Origin: Pseudonocardia thermophila
GTDB taxonomy: Bacteria > Actinomycetota > Actinomycetes > Mycobacteriales > Pseudonocardiaceae
Reading direction: 5' to 3'
NCBI RefSeq assembly: GCF_900142365.1
Contig: NZ_FRAP01000001.1
Location: 1-64,000 of the forward strand
Length of the DNA: 64,000 nt
Shown here one piece after another: positions 33,776 to 42,001 of this stretch. Numbering within the stretch: position 1 is the first letter of the stretch; every line of letters starts with the position of its first letter. Under the pieces are notes generated by a model, which saw only the letters and a program-made list of their open reading frames with translations, had not been told where the DNA came from and ran no database searches. A program made the position numbers and the translations under genes.

Positions 33776-34501
33776 ATGGCTGGGGGAGCGGCCGGGGGAT
33801 CGGTCGAGGCGGCGCCGGTCGAAGGGGGCGCACCCGCGCGCCGCCCGCTCAAGCGGTCGACCCGCATCGCACTGATCGTGATCAGCGTCGTCGCGGTGAT
33901 CACGACGATCGTGCTGGTCGCGGTCTACGTCGTCGAGGCGGGTCGGTACGTCAGCACCGACAACGCCCAGATCGACGGCGACCAGATCGTCGTGAACGCG
34001 CCCACCAGCGGTACCCTCGTCGACTGGCAGGCCACCCAGGGCCGAGTGATCAAGAAGGACCAGATCGTCGGCCGGATCCGCGTCCAGGGCGGGTTCGTGC
34101 AACCGCAGCAGGCCATCCGAGCGCCCGGCACCGCGACCGTCGTCGTCGACAACGGGGTGGAGGGCGCGTTCGTGGCGGCCGGCACCCAGCTCGCCATCGC
34201 CTACGACTTCTCGAAGATCTACGTGACCGCCCGCGTCGACGAGACCGACATCGACGACGTGCGCATCGGCCAGCTCGTCGACATCACCGTCGACGCGTTC
34301 CCCGGCGAGAAGTTCACCGGCACCGTGCGCGAGGTGCAGGGTGGAGCGGCCGGGATCTTCTCCGCGTTCCCGCAGTCCAACACCTCGGGCAACTTCCAGA
34401 AGGTCACCCAGGTGATCCCGGTCAAGATCGCGATCTCGGACACCAAGGGGCTCGCGCTGGTGCCGGGCATGAACGTCACGGTGCGGATCCACAAGGATTG
34501 A
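33776..34501 (+). CDS. Short HlyD/EmrA-like membrane-fusion protein
   Basis: 241 residues. A cytoplasmic N terminus (1-30) and one membrane helix (about 31-52) are followed by VSTDNAQIDGDQIVVNAPTS, the classic EmrA/HlyD opening. The lipoyl domain is split by only a short connector, so the coiled-coil hairpin is absent. A beta-barrel (TARVDETDIDDVRIGQLVDI) closes the protein. It starts 15 bases after the first adaptor, so they are co-transcribed. EmrA-type adaptors normally pair with an EmrB-type MFS pump, which is missing here. Confidence 0.83.
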   Translation: MAGGAAGGSVEAAPVEGGAPARRPLKRSTRIALIVISVVAVITTIVLVAVYVVEAGRYVSTDNAQIDGDQIVVNAPTSGTLVDWQATQGRVIKKDQIVGRIRVQGGFVQPQQAIRAPGTATVVVDNGVEGAFVAAGTQLAIAYDFSKIYVTARVDETDIDDVRIGQLVDITVDAFPGEKFTGTVREVQGGAAGIFSAFPQSNTSGNFQKVTQVIPVKIAISDTKGLALVPGMNVTVRIHKD

Positions 34502-34538
34502 GTCCGCAGGCGACGGGCCGCGGTGTAGAACTCTCCGC

Positions 34539-35276
34539 ATGCGCCACGATCTCTCGATCACCACCCCCGACGGCACCTGCCCGGCCACGCTGCACACCCC
34601 CGAGGGCAGCGGACCGTGGCCGGGCGTGATCCTCTTCCCCGACGCGGGCGGCGCCCGCCCGACGATGGCGGAGATGGCCGACCACCTCGCCGGCATGGGC
34701 TACGCGGTCCTGCTCCCCGACGTCTACTACCGCCACGGCGACTGGGCGCCCTTCGACATGAAGACCGCGTTCTCCGACGAGGCTGAGCGGGCCCGCCTGT
34801 TCTCGATGCTGAAGTCGCTGACCAACGAGATGGTCGTCGCCGACACCGAGGCGTTCATCGAGGCGCTGCACGCCCGGCCCGAGGTGACGGACGGGCCGAT
34901 CGGCACCACCGGGTACTGCATGGGAGGGCGGATCTCGCTCACCGTCGCCGGCCACCTCGGCGACAAGATCGGCGCGGCGGCGTCGTTCCACGGCGGCGGG
35001 CTCGCCGACCCGGACAACCCCAACAGCCCCCACCTGCGCGCGGACAAGATCACCGCGACCGTCTACGTCGCCGGCGCGGAGAACGACAACTCCTACACCC
35101 CGGAGCAGGCGGAGCTGCTGGAGCAGGCGCTCACCGACGCCGGGGTGCCGCACACGCTGGAGTTCTACCCGGCGCTGCACGGGTTCGCCGTGCCGGACAA
35201 CCCGACCTACGACCCGGAGGCGCAGAAGCGGCACTGGGCCGCGCTGGAGCAGCTGTACGCGACCACGCTGCGCTGA
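34539..35276 (+). CDS. Dienelactone hydrolase family protein
   Basis: Alpha/beta hydrolase of 245 residues. The nucleophile elbow GYCMGGR carries the catalytic cysteine of dienelactone hydrolases, the acid is probably in AGAENDNSYTP, and the histidine is in LHGFAVPD. Family members hydrolyse dienelactones in chloroaromatic degradation, but many act on other esters. The ATG at 34539 follows the second adaptor by 37 bases. It converges on the HAD gene. Confidence 0.92.
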   Translation: MRHDLSITTPDGTCPATLHTPEGSGPWPGVILFPDAGGARPTMAEMADHLAGMGYAVLLPDVYYRHGDWAPFDMKTAFSDEAERARLFSMLKSLTNEMVVADTEAFIEALHARPEVTDGPIGTTGYCMGGRISLTVAGHLGDKIGAAASFHGGGLADPDNPNSPHLRADKITATVYVAGAENDNSYTPEQAELLEQALTDAGVPHTLEFYPALHGFAVPDNPTYDPEAQKRHWAALEQLYATTLR

Positions 35277-35289
35277 TCCGCCGGCCGAG

Positions 35290-35988
35290 TCAGTCCAGCA
35301 GGTCGAGGACCTGGGGCAGGGCGGCGATGCGCGGCCCGTCCCAGGTCTCGTGCCGGCCGTAGACCACACCGTGCTGCTCGCCCGGCACGGCGAGGTGCAC
35401 CGCGTGCATCCCGACGGCCCGGGCCCCGGGCAGCTCGTTGCTGCCGCCGTCGCCGACGTAGAGGCAGTCCGCCGGGTCCACGTCGAGCGCGGCGCAGCAG
35501 GCGGTGAAGATCCGCGGGTCCGGCTTGCGGACGCCGTGGACGAACGAGAACACCGGGGCGTCGACGAGCGGGGCGATCGGCAGCTGCGGGTAGTAGGCGG
35601 GCAGCTCGGCGCTGCAGTCGCTGACCAGCCCCACGGCGAGCCCGCGGGCCCGCACGGCGGTGAGCACCGCAACCGCTTCGGGCCGCGGCTGGCCGAACCG
35701 CCGCTCCGCCGACAGCCGCACCCGCGCCGCCTCCCGCAGCGCGGCCGGTTCCGGCTCGACCCCCAGGCGCCGGGCGAGCCACGCGAGCGACCCCTCGATC
35801 GACCCGCCCGCACCGCGGAACCGCTCGTCGACGGTGGCGGTCAGCTCCGCGTCGAACACGTGCGGATCGATCCCGAGCGCCGCCGCCTGCGCCGCTCGGG
35901 CGGCGAGCTGCTGCGCGCCCGTGCGGCCGGGGGTGAGCGTGCCGTAGAAGTCGAAGACGATCGCCCGGAACCTGGCCACGCACCCCAT
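35290..35988 (-). CDS. HAD-family hydrolase (phosphatase-like)
   Basis: 232 residues. Motif I is AIVFDFYGTLTPG with the nucleophilic Asp and the acid/base replaced by Tyr-spaced DFYGT, as in many HAD phosphatases and haloacid dehalogenases. Motif II is LVSDCSAEL, motif III the Lys in GVRKPDPRIF, and motif IV YVGDGGSNELPGA. The GSNEL ending and the DFYGT motif fit a phosphoglycolate-phosphatase-like or dehalogenase-like enzyme. The substrate is unknown. ATG 35988 or GTG 35979 may be the start. Confidence 0.88.
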   Translation of the reverse strand: MGCVARFRAIVFDFYGTLTPGRTGAQQLAARAAQAAALGIDPHVFDAELTATVDERFRGAGGSIEGSLAWLARRLGVEPEPAALREAARVRLSAERRFGQPRPEAVAVLTAVRARGLAVGLVSDCSAELPAYYPQLPIAPLVDAPVFSFVHGVRKPDPRIFTACCAALDVDPADCLYVGDGGSNELPGARAVGMHAVHLAVPGEQHGVVYGRHETWDGPRIAALPQVLDLLD

Positions 35989-36008
35989 CCTCCCTGCCGG
36001 GCAAGACC

Positions 36009-36629
36009 TCAGGCGCTCGACCCGACGTACGCGGCGAGCACGAGCATCAGAGCGCCGGAGACGACCGCGGTGATCCGGCGGGCCGACCGTGAGTGCGCGA
36101 GCCGGCCCAGCGCCGCCCCGGCCCCGGCGAGGAGCAGCTGCCAGCTCGCCGAAGCGGTGAACGCGGCGGCCACGAACACCGCGGCCGCCGCGCCCGCCGG
36201 CCGGTCCGGCAGGCCGACCACGAGCGCGGCGAAGTAGATCAGCGTCGCCGGGTTCACGGCGGTGAGCCCGACCAGTGCGGCGTAGGTGCGCCCCGGTGCG
36301 GCCGCCGGAACGTGTGCCACCGCGCCGGACGGCCGCAGCCCCGCCGCGATCGCGCGGACCGCGAGCAGCACGAGCACGATCGTCGAGGCCCACCGCAGCA
36401 CCGGCATCGCGGGCGCGAGCAGCTCGGCCACCGCCGCCCCGCCCAGCACGGCGACCAGGGCGAAGACCCCGTCGGTAGTGGCGACGCCCAGGGCCGCGGC
36501 CACCCCCGTCCGCCACGGCGATCGGGCCGACAGCTGGATGAGGTAGGTGCCGACCGCGCCGATCGGCACCGCGATCCCGTACCCGGCGAGCACCCCGGCG
36601 ACGAGCGCCGGGACCAGCTCGGCGGTCAC
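36009..36629 (-). CDS. LysE/RhtB family exporter
   Basis: 206-residue membrane protein with about six helices. The N terminus GYGIAVPIGAVGTYLIQLSA matches the LysE motif (GxxxxxxPGP-like), and GLTAVNPATLIYFAALVVGL is the second conserved segment with the NPxxxxxF pattern. Members export amino acids or related small molecules across the cytoplasmic membrane. GTG start. It lies 20 bases upstream of the HAD gene on the same strand, so the two are probably one transcript. Confidence 0.85.
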   Translation of the reverse strand: MTAELVPALVAGVLAGYGIAVPIGAVGTYLIQLSARSPWRTGVAAALGVATTDGVFALVAVLGGAAVAELLAPAMPVLRWASTIVLVLLAVRAIAAGLRPSGAVAHVPAAAPGRTYAALVGLTAVNPATLIYFAALVVGLPDRPAGAAAAVFVAAAFTASASWQLLLAGAGAALGRLAHSRSARRITAVVSGALMLVLAAYVGSSA

Positions 36630-36777
36630 GGCCGCGGAGGGGCGACCACCACCGGGGCCGGCTGCTGCTGCGACGCCGACGCGGCGTCGACGGGCAGCGG
36701 GCAGCAGCGGTTGCAGATCACGGCTCCAGCATCGCCGGACGCGCAGCGGCGGGCAACGCAGTTCCGCGCGGCGTCGG

Positions 36778-37785
36778 TCACGCGTGCTCGGGGCCGGTCC
36801 GCCGGACGTCGAGCAGGACCCGCCCGACCCGGCCACCCCGCTCCACCGCCTCGTGCGCCTCGGCGATGCGGTCCAGCGGGTACACCTGCGCGACGGGGTG
36901 GGTGAGGGCCCCGGACGCCAGCCACCGGGTCACGTCCCGCACCGCAGCCTCCCGGGCCTGTGGCGGCATGGTGAACACCAGCACCGTGCGGATCACCACG
37001 CCTTTGCGCATCAGCGGGTAGAACGGCAGCCGAGGCTGGGGCTCGGCGTCCGACCCGTACGTCGCGATGGTGCCACCGGGTGCGATCAGTGCCGAGGTCA
37101 GCGGCAGGTTGGCGCCGAACGCGACGTCGACGATCCTTGCGACGCCGCCCGGTCCGGCGAGCGAAGCGATGGTCTGCGCCGCCATCGGATCGCGGTGGTC
37201 GACGACATGGTGCGCCCCGGCTTCCCGGGCCGATCGCCGCTTCTCCGGCGTGCTGGCCGTCGCGATCACGGTCGCCCCGGCGAGCGCCGCGAACTGCACC
37301 GCGTACCGACCGACCGCCCCGGCACCGCCGGTGACGAGGACGGTCCGGCCGTCGACCGGGCCGTCGGCGAACACGCACCGGTGCGCCGTCAGCGCGGGCA
37401 CCCCGAGGCAGGCCCCGATCTCGAACGGCACCCCGTCCGGCAGCGGCACGGCCTGCTCGGCGGGCACCGTCACGTACTCGGCAGCGGTGCCGAAGGGCCT
37501 GCCGAACGCCGCGCCGTGCACCCACACCCGCTCCCCGATCCGCGCCGGGGCGACACCGGCACCGGTCGCGTCGATCGTCCCGGCGCCGTCGTCGCCCGGG
37601 ATCACCAGCGGATCCTCCATGACGCGGTCACCGGCGCCGGCCCGCCGCTTCACGTCGCGCGGATTGATCCCGGCCACGGCCAGGCGCACCCGCACCTCTC
37701 CGGGTGCGGGGACCGGCTCGGGCCGGTCCCCGACGACGAGCACCTCGGCGGCCGGTCCGGTCCGCTCGTACCAGGCCGCCCGCAT
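36778..37785 (-). CDS. MDR NADPH:quinone reductase-like protein 1
   Basis: 335 residues, medium-chain reductase without zinc ligands. A GroES-like domain (MRAAWYERTGPAAEVLVVGD) precedes the nucleotide loop TVLVTGGAGAVGRYAVQFAA at about residues 145-164. It lies last in a minus-strand set of six genes from the cupin gene at 41732, and its ATG overlaps the previous stop by one base (TGATG). The presence of two such reductases side by side suggests sequential or substrate-specific reduction of enones or quinones. Confidence 0.88.
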   Translation of the reverse strand: MRAAWYERTGPAAEVLVVGDRPEPVPAPGEVRVRLAVAGINPRDVKRRAGAGDRVMEDPLVIPGDDGAGTIDATGAGVAPARIGERVWVHGAAFGRPFGTAAEYVTVPAEQAVPLPDGVPFEIGACLGVPALTAHRCVFADGPVDGRTVLVTGGAGAVGRYAVQFAALAGATVIATASTPEKRRSAREAGAHHVVDHRDPMAAQTIASLAGPGGVARIVDVAFGANLPLTSALIAPGGTIATYGSDAEPQPRLPFYPLMRKGVVIRTVLVFTMPPQAREAAVRDVTRWLASGALTHPVAQVYPLDRIAEAHEAVERGGRVGRVLLDVRRTGPEHA

Positions 37786-38768
37786 CACGCGACGGCGGCG
37801 ACGTACTTGCCGACGCCCCGACCCTCGGCCAGCAGCTGGTGGACGGCCGGGACCTCGGTCAGCCCGTCGACGACGGTCACGGCCGGCCGCAACCGGCCGG
37901 CCGCGACCAGCTCGAGCACCCGGCGCAGCGCGGCCGCCGTCTTCTGCGGTGCGCCGGCCTCGAGCCGGCTGATGCTGAACCCGGCGATCGCCACGTTCCC
38001 GGCGATGAGCCGGCCGAGGCCGGGCAGCGGCCCGGGGGCGGTGCCGCCGGGGTTGCCGAACAGCGCGATCCGGGCACCCGCGGCCGTCACGCCGAGATCG
38101 AGATCGATCATGCTCGTGCCCTGCGGGTCGAGCACCACGTCGATCCTGCGCCCGACCGTGGCCAGCACCTTGTCCGCCGTCGCCTCGGCGCGCGGCAGGA
38201 CGGCGTCCCACCCGGCGGCGAGCGCGTCCGCCACCTTCTCCGGCCGGCCGACGGTGCCGATCGCCGGCACCCCGCCCGCGTCGCGGACCAGCTGGGCCAC
38301 AGCGCTGCCGATGCCGCCCGCGGCGGAGTGCATCAGCACAGCCTCGCCCGGCTGGACCCGCGTGACCGAGTCGACCAGCAGGAGGGCGCTGGACAGCATC
38401 AGCGGGGCCGCGGCCGCCACGTGGGCCGGTACCCCGTCCGGGATCGGGACGACGGACGCGGCCTGCGCGACCGCGACCTCGGCGAACCCGCCACCGCGGG
38501 TGAACGCCGCCACCGCCTGCCCCGGGACGAGCCCGGTGACCCCGGGCCCGGTCTCGCGGACCCGGCCGGCAACCTCCAGCCCAGCGACGTACGGCCAGGC
38601 CGGCACGTACCCGGGATCGCCTCGGCGGGCCATGACGTCGAGGAAGTTGACGCCGGCGTGGGTGACCTCGATCGACACCTCGCCGTCGGCCGGCCGGGGC
38701 ACGGGCACCTCCGCGAGGGCGGTCCGCTCGGGCCCGAGGGCGGGTCCGCTCATGACGAGCGCGCGCAT
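37785..38768 (-). CDS. MDR NADPH:quinone reductase-like protein 2
   Basis: 327 residues. The GroES-like domain contains VTHAGVNFLDVMARRGDPGY, and the cofactor loop is VLMHSAAGGIGSAVAQLVRD. It is closer to the quinone oxidoreductase (QOR/zeta-crystallin) branch than its downstream neighbour. Its 5' end overlaps the metallohydrolase gene by 19 bases and its stop is fused to the next start, so the three are translationally linked. The substrate is unknown. Confidence 0.88.
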   Translation of the reverse strand: MRALVMSGPALGPERTALAEVPVPRPADGEVSIEVTHAGVNFLDVMARRGDPGYVPAWPYVAGLEVAGRVRETGPGVTGLVPGQAVAAFTRGGGFAEVAVAQAASVVPIPDGVPAHVAAAAPLMLSSALLLVDSVTRVQPGEAVLMHSAAGGIGSAVAQLVRDAGGVPAIGTVGRPEKVADALAAGWDAVLPRAEATADKVLATVGRRIDVVLDPQGTSMIDLDLGVTAAGARIALFGNPGGTAPGPLPGLGRLIAGNVAIAGFSISRLEAGAPQKTAAALRRVLELVAAGRLRPAVTVVDGLTEVPAVHQLLAEGRGVGKYVAAVA

Positions 38769-39649
38769 GTGGCTCCTCGGTCGTCGGGTGCTGCCTCCTC
38801 GGCGGAGTCCGCGACGGGGGTGACCGGGCCGGGGATCACGTCCCCGGTGATCCGGCCGATGTAGCGGCCCCCGTCGAGCACGCCCGGATCGTCGTGCGCG
38901 GGCATGACGAACCGGTACCGGCGGGCGTGCTTGACCGCGCCGATCTCCTGCAGCACCGATGTCGTGAAGTTGTTGGTCAGTCCCGGGTCTGTCGGGACGA
39001 GGTAGGTCGGCTGCACCCCGGCGACGGCCCCCTCCCGCGGCGGGCGGTGCAGGGAGCCCTCCACGTCGTAGAGCAGGTCGCCGCACAGGTACGCCTCACC
39101 CTCGGCGGTCTCGACGACGATCCCGATCGACCCGGGGGTGTGCCCGCCGGAGAGCCGGCAGCTGATGCCGGGGAACAGCTGCTCCGGCCCGGAGGTCTCC
39201 AAGTCCAGGAAGACCAGCGAGCCCGGGTGGTAGACCCGCTCGATGAGGTGGTGCAGGTCGTCCTTCGCGTAGGCCCGGCCCTGGATGCCGCTGCACGCCC
39301 CGGCGAGCTCGCTGCGGTTGACCACGACGGGGACGTGCATCGGCACCTTGTCCAGGTGGCCCGCGTGGTCGCGGTGCAGGTGCGTCATGAGCACGCAGGC
39401 CAGGTCGCCGGCCTCCAGTCCGTGCGCGGCCAGCTGCTCGTGGAAGCCCTGACCCGGGGCGACCGTGCCGCCCATCCCGAGCACGGACGGATCGCGGTAG
39501 CCGGCGTCGACGAGGATCGGGCCGTCCGGGCCCATGAGCAGGAACCCCTGGGCGGGGACCTCGATGATCCGGCCCGGTGCGGTGCCGCGCACGCGCATCG
39601 CCGCGTCGATGCGCACCGATCCGAAGTTCAGTCGGTGGATCTCGTACAC
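38750..39649 (-). CDS. MBL-fold metallohydrolase (lactonase-like)
   Basis: 299-residue metallo-beta-lactamase-fold hydrolase. The dinuclear-zinc motif is MTHLHRDHAGHLD, with further ligands in GGHTPGS, YLCGDLLYD and PAHDDPG. The overall layout resembles N-acyl-homoserine-lactone lactonases (AiiA group), so lactone opening is likely; quorum quenching or catabolic delactonisation are both possible. It is ten bases after the DUF3870 gene. Its operon context with quinone reductases and an MFS importer favours catabolism. Confidence 0.88.
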   Translation of the reverse strand: MYEIHRLNFGSVRIDAAMRVRGTAPGRIIEVPAQGFLLMGPDGPILVDAGYRDPSVLGMGGTVAPGQGFHEQLAAHGLEAGDLACVLMTHLHRDHAGHLDKVPMHVPVVVNRSELAGACSGIQGRAYAKDDLHHLIERVYHPGSLVFLDLETSGPEQLFPGISCRLSGGHTPGSIGIVVETAEGEAYLCGDLLYDVEGSLHRPPREGAVAGVQPTYLVPTDPGLTNNFTTSVLQEIGAVKHARRYRFVMPAHDDPGVLDGGRYIGRITGDVIPGPVTPVADSAEEAAPDDRGATCARSS

Positions 39650-39658
39650 GCTCGCCTC

Positions 39659-40024
39659 CTACTTCGCCGCCCGGGCGGCGTACCGCCGCCACGCATCGCC
39701 GATCGCCTGCCGGATCGCCCCGTTGCCGTGGCCGAGGTAAGCGGTCTCGATCTCCGCGAGCAGCGGGGTGATGTCCGCGCTGAAGTCCACACCGGTCAGC
39801 AGCTCGGCGAGCCAGCGCCGCACGAGCCCGGTGGCGGCGGTCGAGTCGACCTCGGTGACGACGTGGGTCTCCCGGTCGATCCGCAGGCTGATCGCGAGGT
39901 GTTCCTGGACGGCGTGGGCGGCGGCGCCGGCCGCGACCCGCGCGTAGCCGATCACGATGATGCTGTCGCGTTTCGCCACCGGCGCAGTGTCCCAGTGCAC
40001 CGGTTGCACCTCGGCGACGATCAT
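39659..40024 (-). CDS. DUF3870 domain protein
   Basis: 121 residues, MIVAEVQPVHWDTAPVAKRD then SIIVIGYARVAAGAAAHAVQ, matching DUF3870, a small family of unknown function found beside catabolic enzymes and transporters. Its ATG overlaps the MFS gene stop by four bases (ATGA), so the two are coupled. The family is predicted to form a compact alpha/beta protein with no catalytic motif that I can point to. Confidence 0.8.
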   Translation of the reverse strand: MIVAEVQPVHWDTAPVAKRDSIIVIGYARVAAGAAAHAVQEHLAISLRIDRETHVVTEVDSTAATGLVRRWLAELLTGVDFSADITPLLAEIETAYLGHGNGAIRQAIGDAWRRYAARAAK

Positions 40025-41259
40025 GGCGCGGTCACCGCCTTCTCCGCTGCGGGAGTGGTCGTGACCCGCACCAGGCTCAGGCAGAGCGCGGCGAGCACCA
40101 TCGAGACGATCATCGCCACCAGCACGGGCTCGAACGACCCCGTGGCCTGCAGCAGCCCACCGATCACGACGGGCCCGACGAACCCGGCGATCTGGGTGCC
40201 CATGTTGATGAAGCCGAGCCACATCCCGACCTCGTGCGGCGCGACCACGTCCATCGGCACCGACCAGAACGGGCCGAGGCCGGAGTAGAGGAAGAATCCC
40301 GCGAGCGTGAGGGCGATGCCGGCGAGGGTGATCGACGGCGCGAGCACGGTGCCCACGATGCACACCGCGGTCACCAGGTACCCGACGGCGATGAACCGCC
40401 GCCGCACGTGGTTGAACCAGCGCTGGCACACCGCGGCGCCGACGAGCAGGCCGACGGTGCCCGCCACGTACGGAGTCGTGGAGAGCACACCGGCGTGGGC
40501 GAGCTCCAGCCCGCGGTAGGTGATCAGGTAGGTGGGCAGCCAGCTCATCAGCCCGTAGAGGACGAAGCCGAAGAAGAAGAACGCGGCGAACGTCAGGTAG
40601 ATGTGCGGCACCCACCACGAGCGGCGCCCGGTGGAGGGCGGCGGGGGAGCGGTGCGGATCGTGAGGTCGGCGTGCTCGGGGCTGTCGCGCAGGTACCGCA
40701 CGACCAGCACCACGGCGAGCACCCCGGGCAGCGCCGTCAGGAAGAACACCCACCGCCACCCGAGCTCGGACACCAGCGGCAGCGCGATCGACGGGGCGAG
40801 CGCAGGACCGAGCGTGAGCGCGGTGAGCATCAGCGCGAGCGGCAGGGACCGCCGCCCGTGCGGGAACCAGTTCGACAGCATCCGCCACAGCGGCGGCGGA
40901 TGGAAACCCTCGCCCGCGCCCATGAGGAACCGGACGGCGAGCAGGACGAGCAGGTTCCAGGCCGCACCCGTCAGGATGCTGAACAGCGTCCACCACGCGA
41001 TCGCGATCAGGATGATGCGGCGCTGCCCGAAGCGGTCCGACAGGTACCCGGCGGGTACCTGCACGAGGGTGTAGCTCAGCAGGAGCGCCCCGGAGACCAG
41101 CCCCATCTCCGCCGGGGTGAGCGCGAGGTCGGCGGACAGGAACGGCAGCGCCGCCGCGATGGCGACGCGGTCGAAGTAGGAGACCAGCAGGGTGAACCAG
41201 AGCACCGCGAGGATCACCCAGCGGTACGTCGCGGGGTTGCGCGCGCCGTTGCGTCGCAT
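40021..41259 (-). CDS. MFS transporter, anion:cation symporter (ACS) type
   Basis: 412 residues with 12 predicted membrane helices and a central loop at about 190-215. The early segment WFTLLVSYFDRVAIAAALPF and the loop SDRFGQRRIIL are typical of the ACS family (glucarate, tartrate, phthalate, 4-hydroxyphenylacetate permeases). It therefore probably imports an organic acid for the enzymes in this operon. It starts five bases after the cupin gene stop and its own stop overlaps the DUF3870 start. Confidence 0.92.
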   Translation of the reverse strand: MRRNGARNPATYRWVILAVLWFTLLVSYFDRVAIAAALPFLSADLALTPAEMGLVSGALLLSYTLVQVPAGYLSDRFGQRRIILIAIAWWTLFSILTGAAWNLLVLLAVRFLMGAGEGFHPPPLWRMLSNWFPHGRRSLPLALMLTALTLGPALAPSIALPLVSELGWRWVFFLTALPGVLAVVLVVRYLRDSPEHADLTIRTAPPPPSTGRRSWWVPHIYLTFAAFFFFGFVLYGLMSWLPTYLITYRGLELAHAGVLSTTPYVAGTVGLLVGAAVCQRWFNHVRRRFIAVGYLVTAVCIVGTVLAPSITLAGIALTLAGFFLYSGLGPFWSVPMDVVAPHEVGMWLGFINMGTQIAGFVGPVVIGGLLQATGSFEPVLVAMIVSMVLAALCLSLVRVTTTPAAEKAVTAP

Positions 41260-41264
41260 GACGG

Positions 41265-41732
41265 CTACTCCGCGAGCTTCTCGGCGACGCCGGGATCGAA
41301 CGTCGAGTCCTCCGGCAGGAACTCGGTGACCGGGGAGCCGAGGAACTCCTGCGGTTCGCCGTCGTCGAACAGGCCGACGGCGAACCCGGAGATCAACCGG
41401 TCGTGCTGCATCCCGGGGGTGTGGACCTCGACGAGCGTGCAGGGCACGTCGGACTTGTTCCAGGACCAGTGGATCTTCCCCGGGGGGATCCGCAGGAAGT
41501 CGCCGGTCCGCATGTGGAACGCGCGGTCCTCGACGAACACCCACAGCTCGCCGGACTGCAGCCAGTTCAGCTGCTCGCAGTCGTGTGTGTGGGGCCGGGA
41601 GTGGTAGCCGGCGGGCCGCGTCGCGATCATGAGCGACGAGCTGCCGCCGTAGACGGCCTTGGTGCGGAACGAGGCGGAACCCATGTCGGCGACGTCCTCG
41701 GGAACGGACGCGCCGGAAGCGTGGATGGACAT
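41265..41732 (-). CDS. Cupin-domain protein
   Basis: 155 residues, single cupin barrel. Metal motif 1 is SRPHTHDCEQLNWLQSGE (two His and a Glu) and motif 2 is in RIPPGKIHWSWN. Small cupins in catabolic operons act as dioxygenases, isomerases or ligand-sensing stabilisers; I cannot choose. It is the promoter-proximal gene of the operon. Its upstream region shares a cluster of GTTCCG/CGGAAC half-sites with the divergent alpha/beta hydrolase gene. Confidence 0.88.
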   Translation of the reverse strand: MSIHASGASVPEDVADMGSASFRTKAVYGGSSSLMIATRPAGYHSRPHTHDCEQLNWLQSGELWVFVEDRAFHMRTGDFLRIPPGKIHWSWNKSDVPCTLVEVHTPGMQHDRLISGFAVGLFDDGEPQEFLGSPVTEFLPEDSTFDPGVAEKLAE

Positions 41733-41871
41733 CGCACTCCGTGCGCATGCTGCGCGGTAGACGGTGGCGCGACTGCGACACCAGCCCAGGGAGTGGACGC
41801 GACCACGGTGTGCGGCGGGGGAGCCGTTCGCTCTCGCGGCGCTGCACCGTCGACGTCGACTGTGTGGCGAC

Positions 41872-41943
41872 GCGGAACGTTAGGCGATGCCACCGCCGTT
41901 CCGCAACGCCCTGGGCGGGTGTTCCGTTTCGCCCCTCCGGAAC
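41872..41943. promoter_or_regulatory. Cluster of GTTCCG/CGGAAC half-sites between divergent operons
   Basis: GCGGAACG (41872-41879) and CGTTCCGC (41897-41904) form a perfect 8-base inverted repeat with 17-base spacing. GTTCCG (41921-41926) and CGGAAC (41938-41943) form a second with 11-base spacing. Four related half-sites in 72 bases between the cupin and hydrolase starts suggest one dimeric regulator controlling both directions. No regulator gene is adjacent. Confidence 0.6.
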
Positions 41944-42001
41944 GAGTCAGGGACGCGCGGGTCGCCACCCGGCCTCCCGCGACCCGATCCCGGAGGCGAT
42001 G

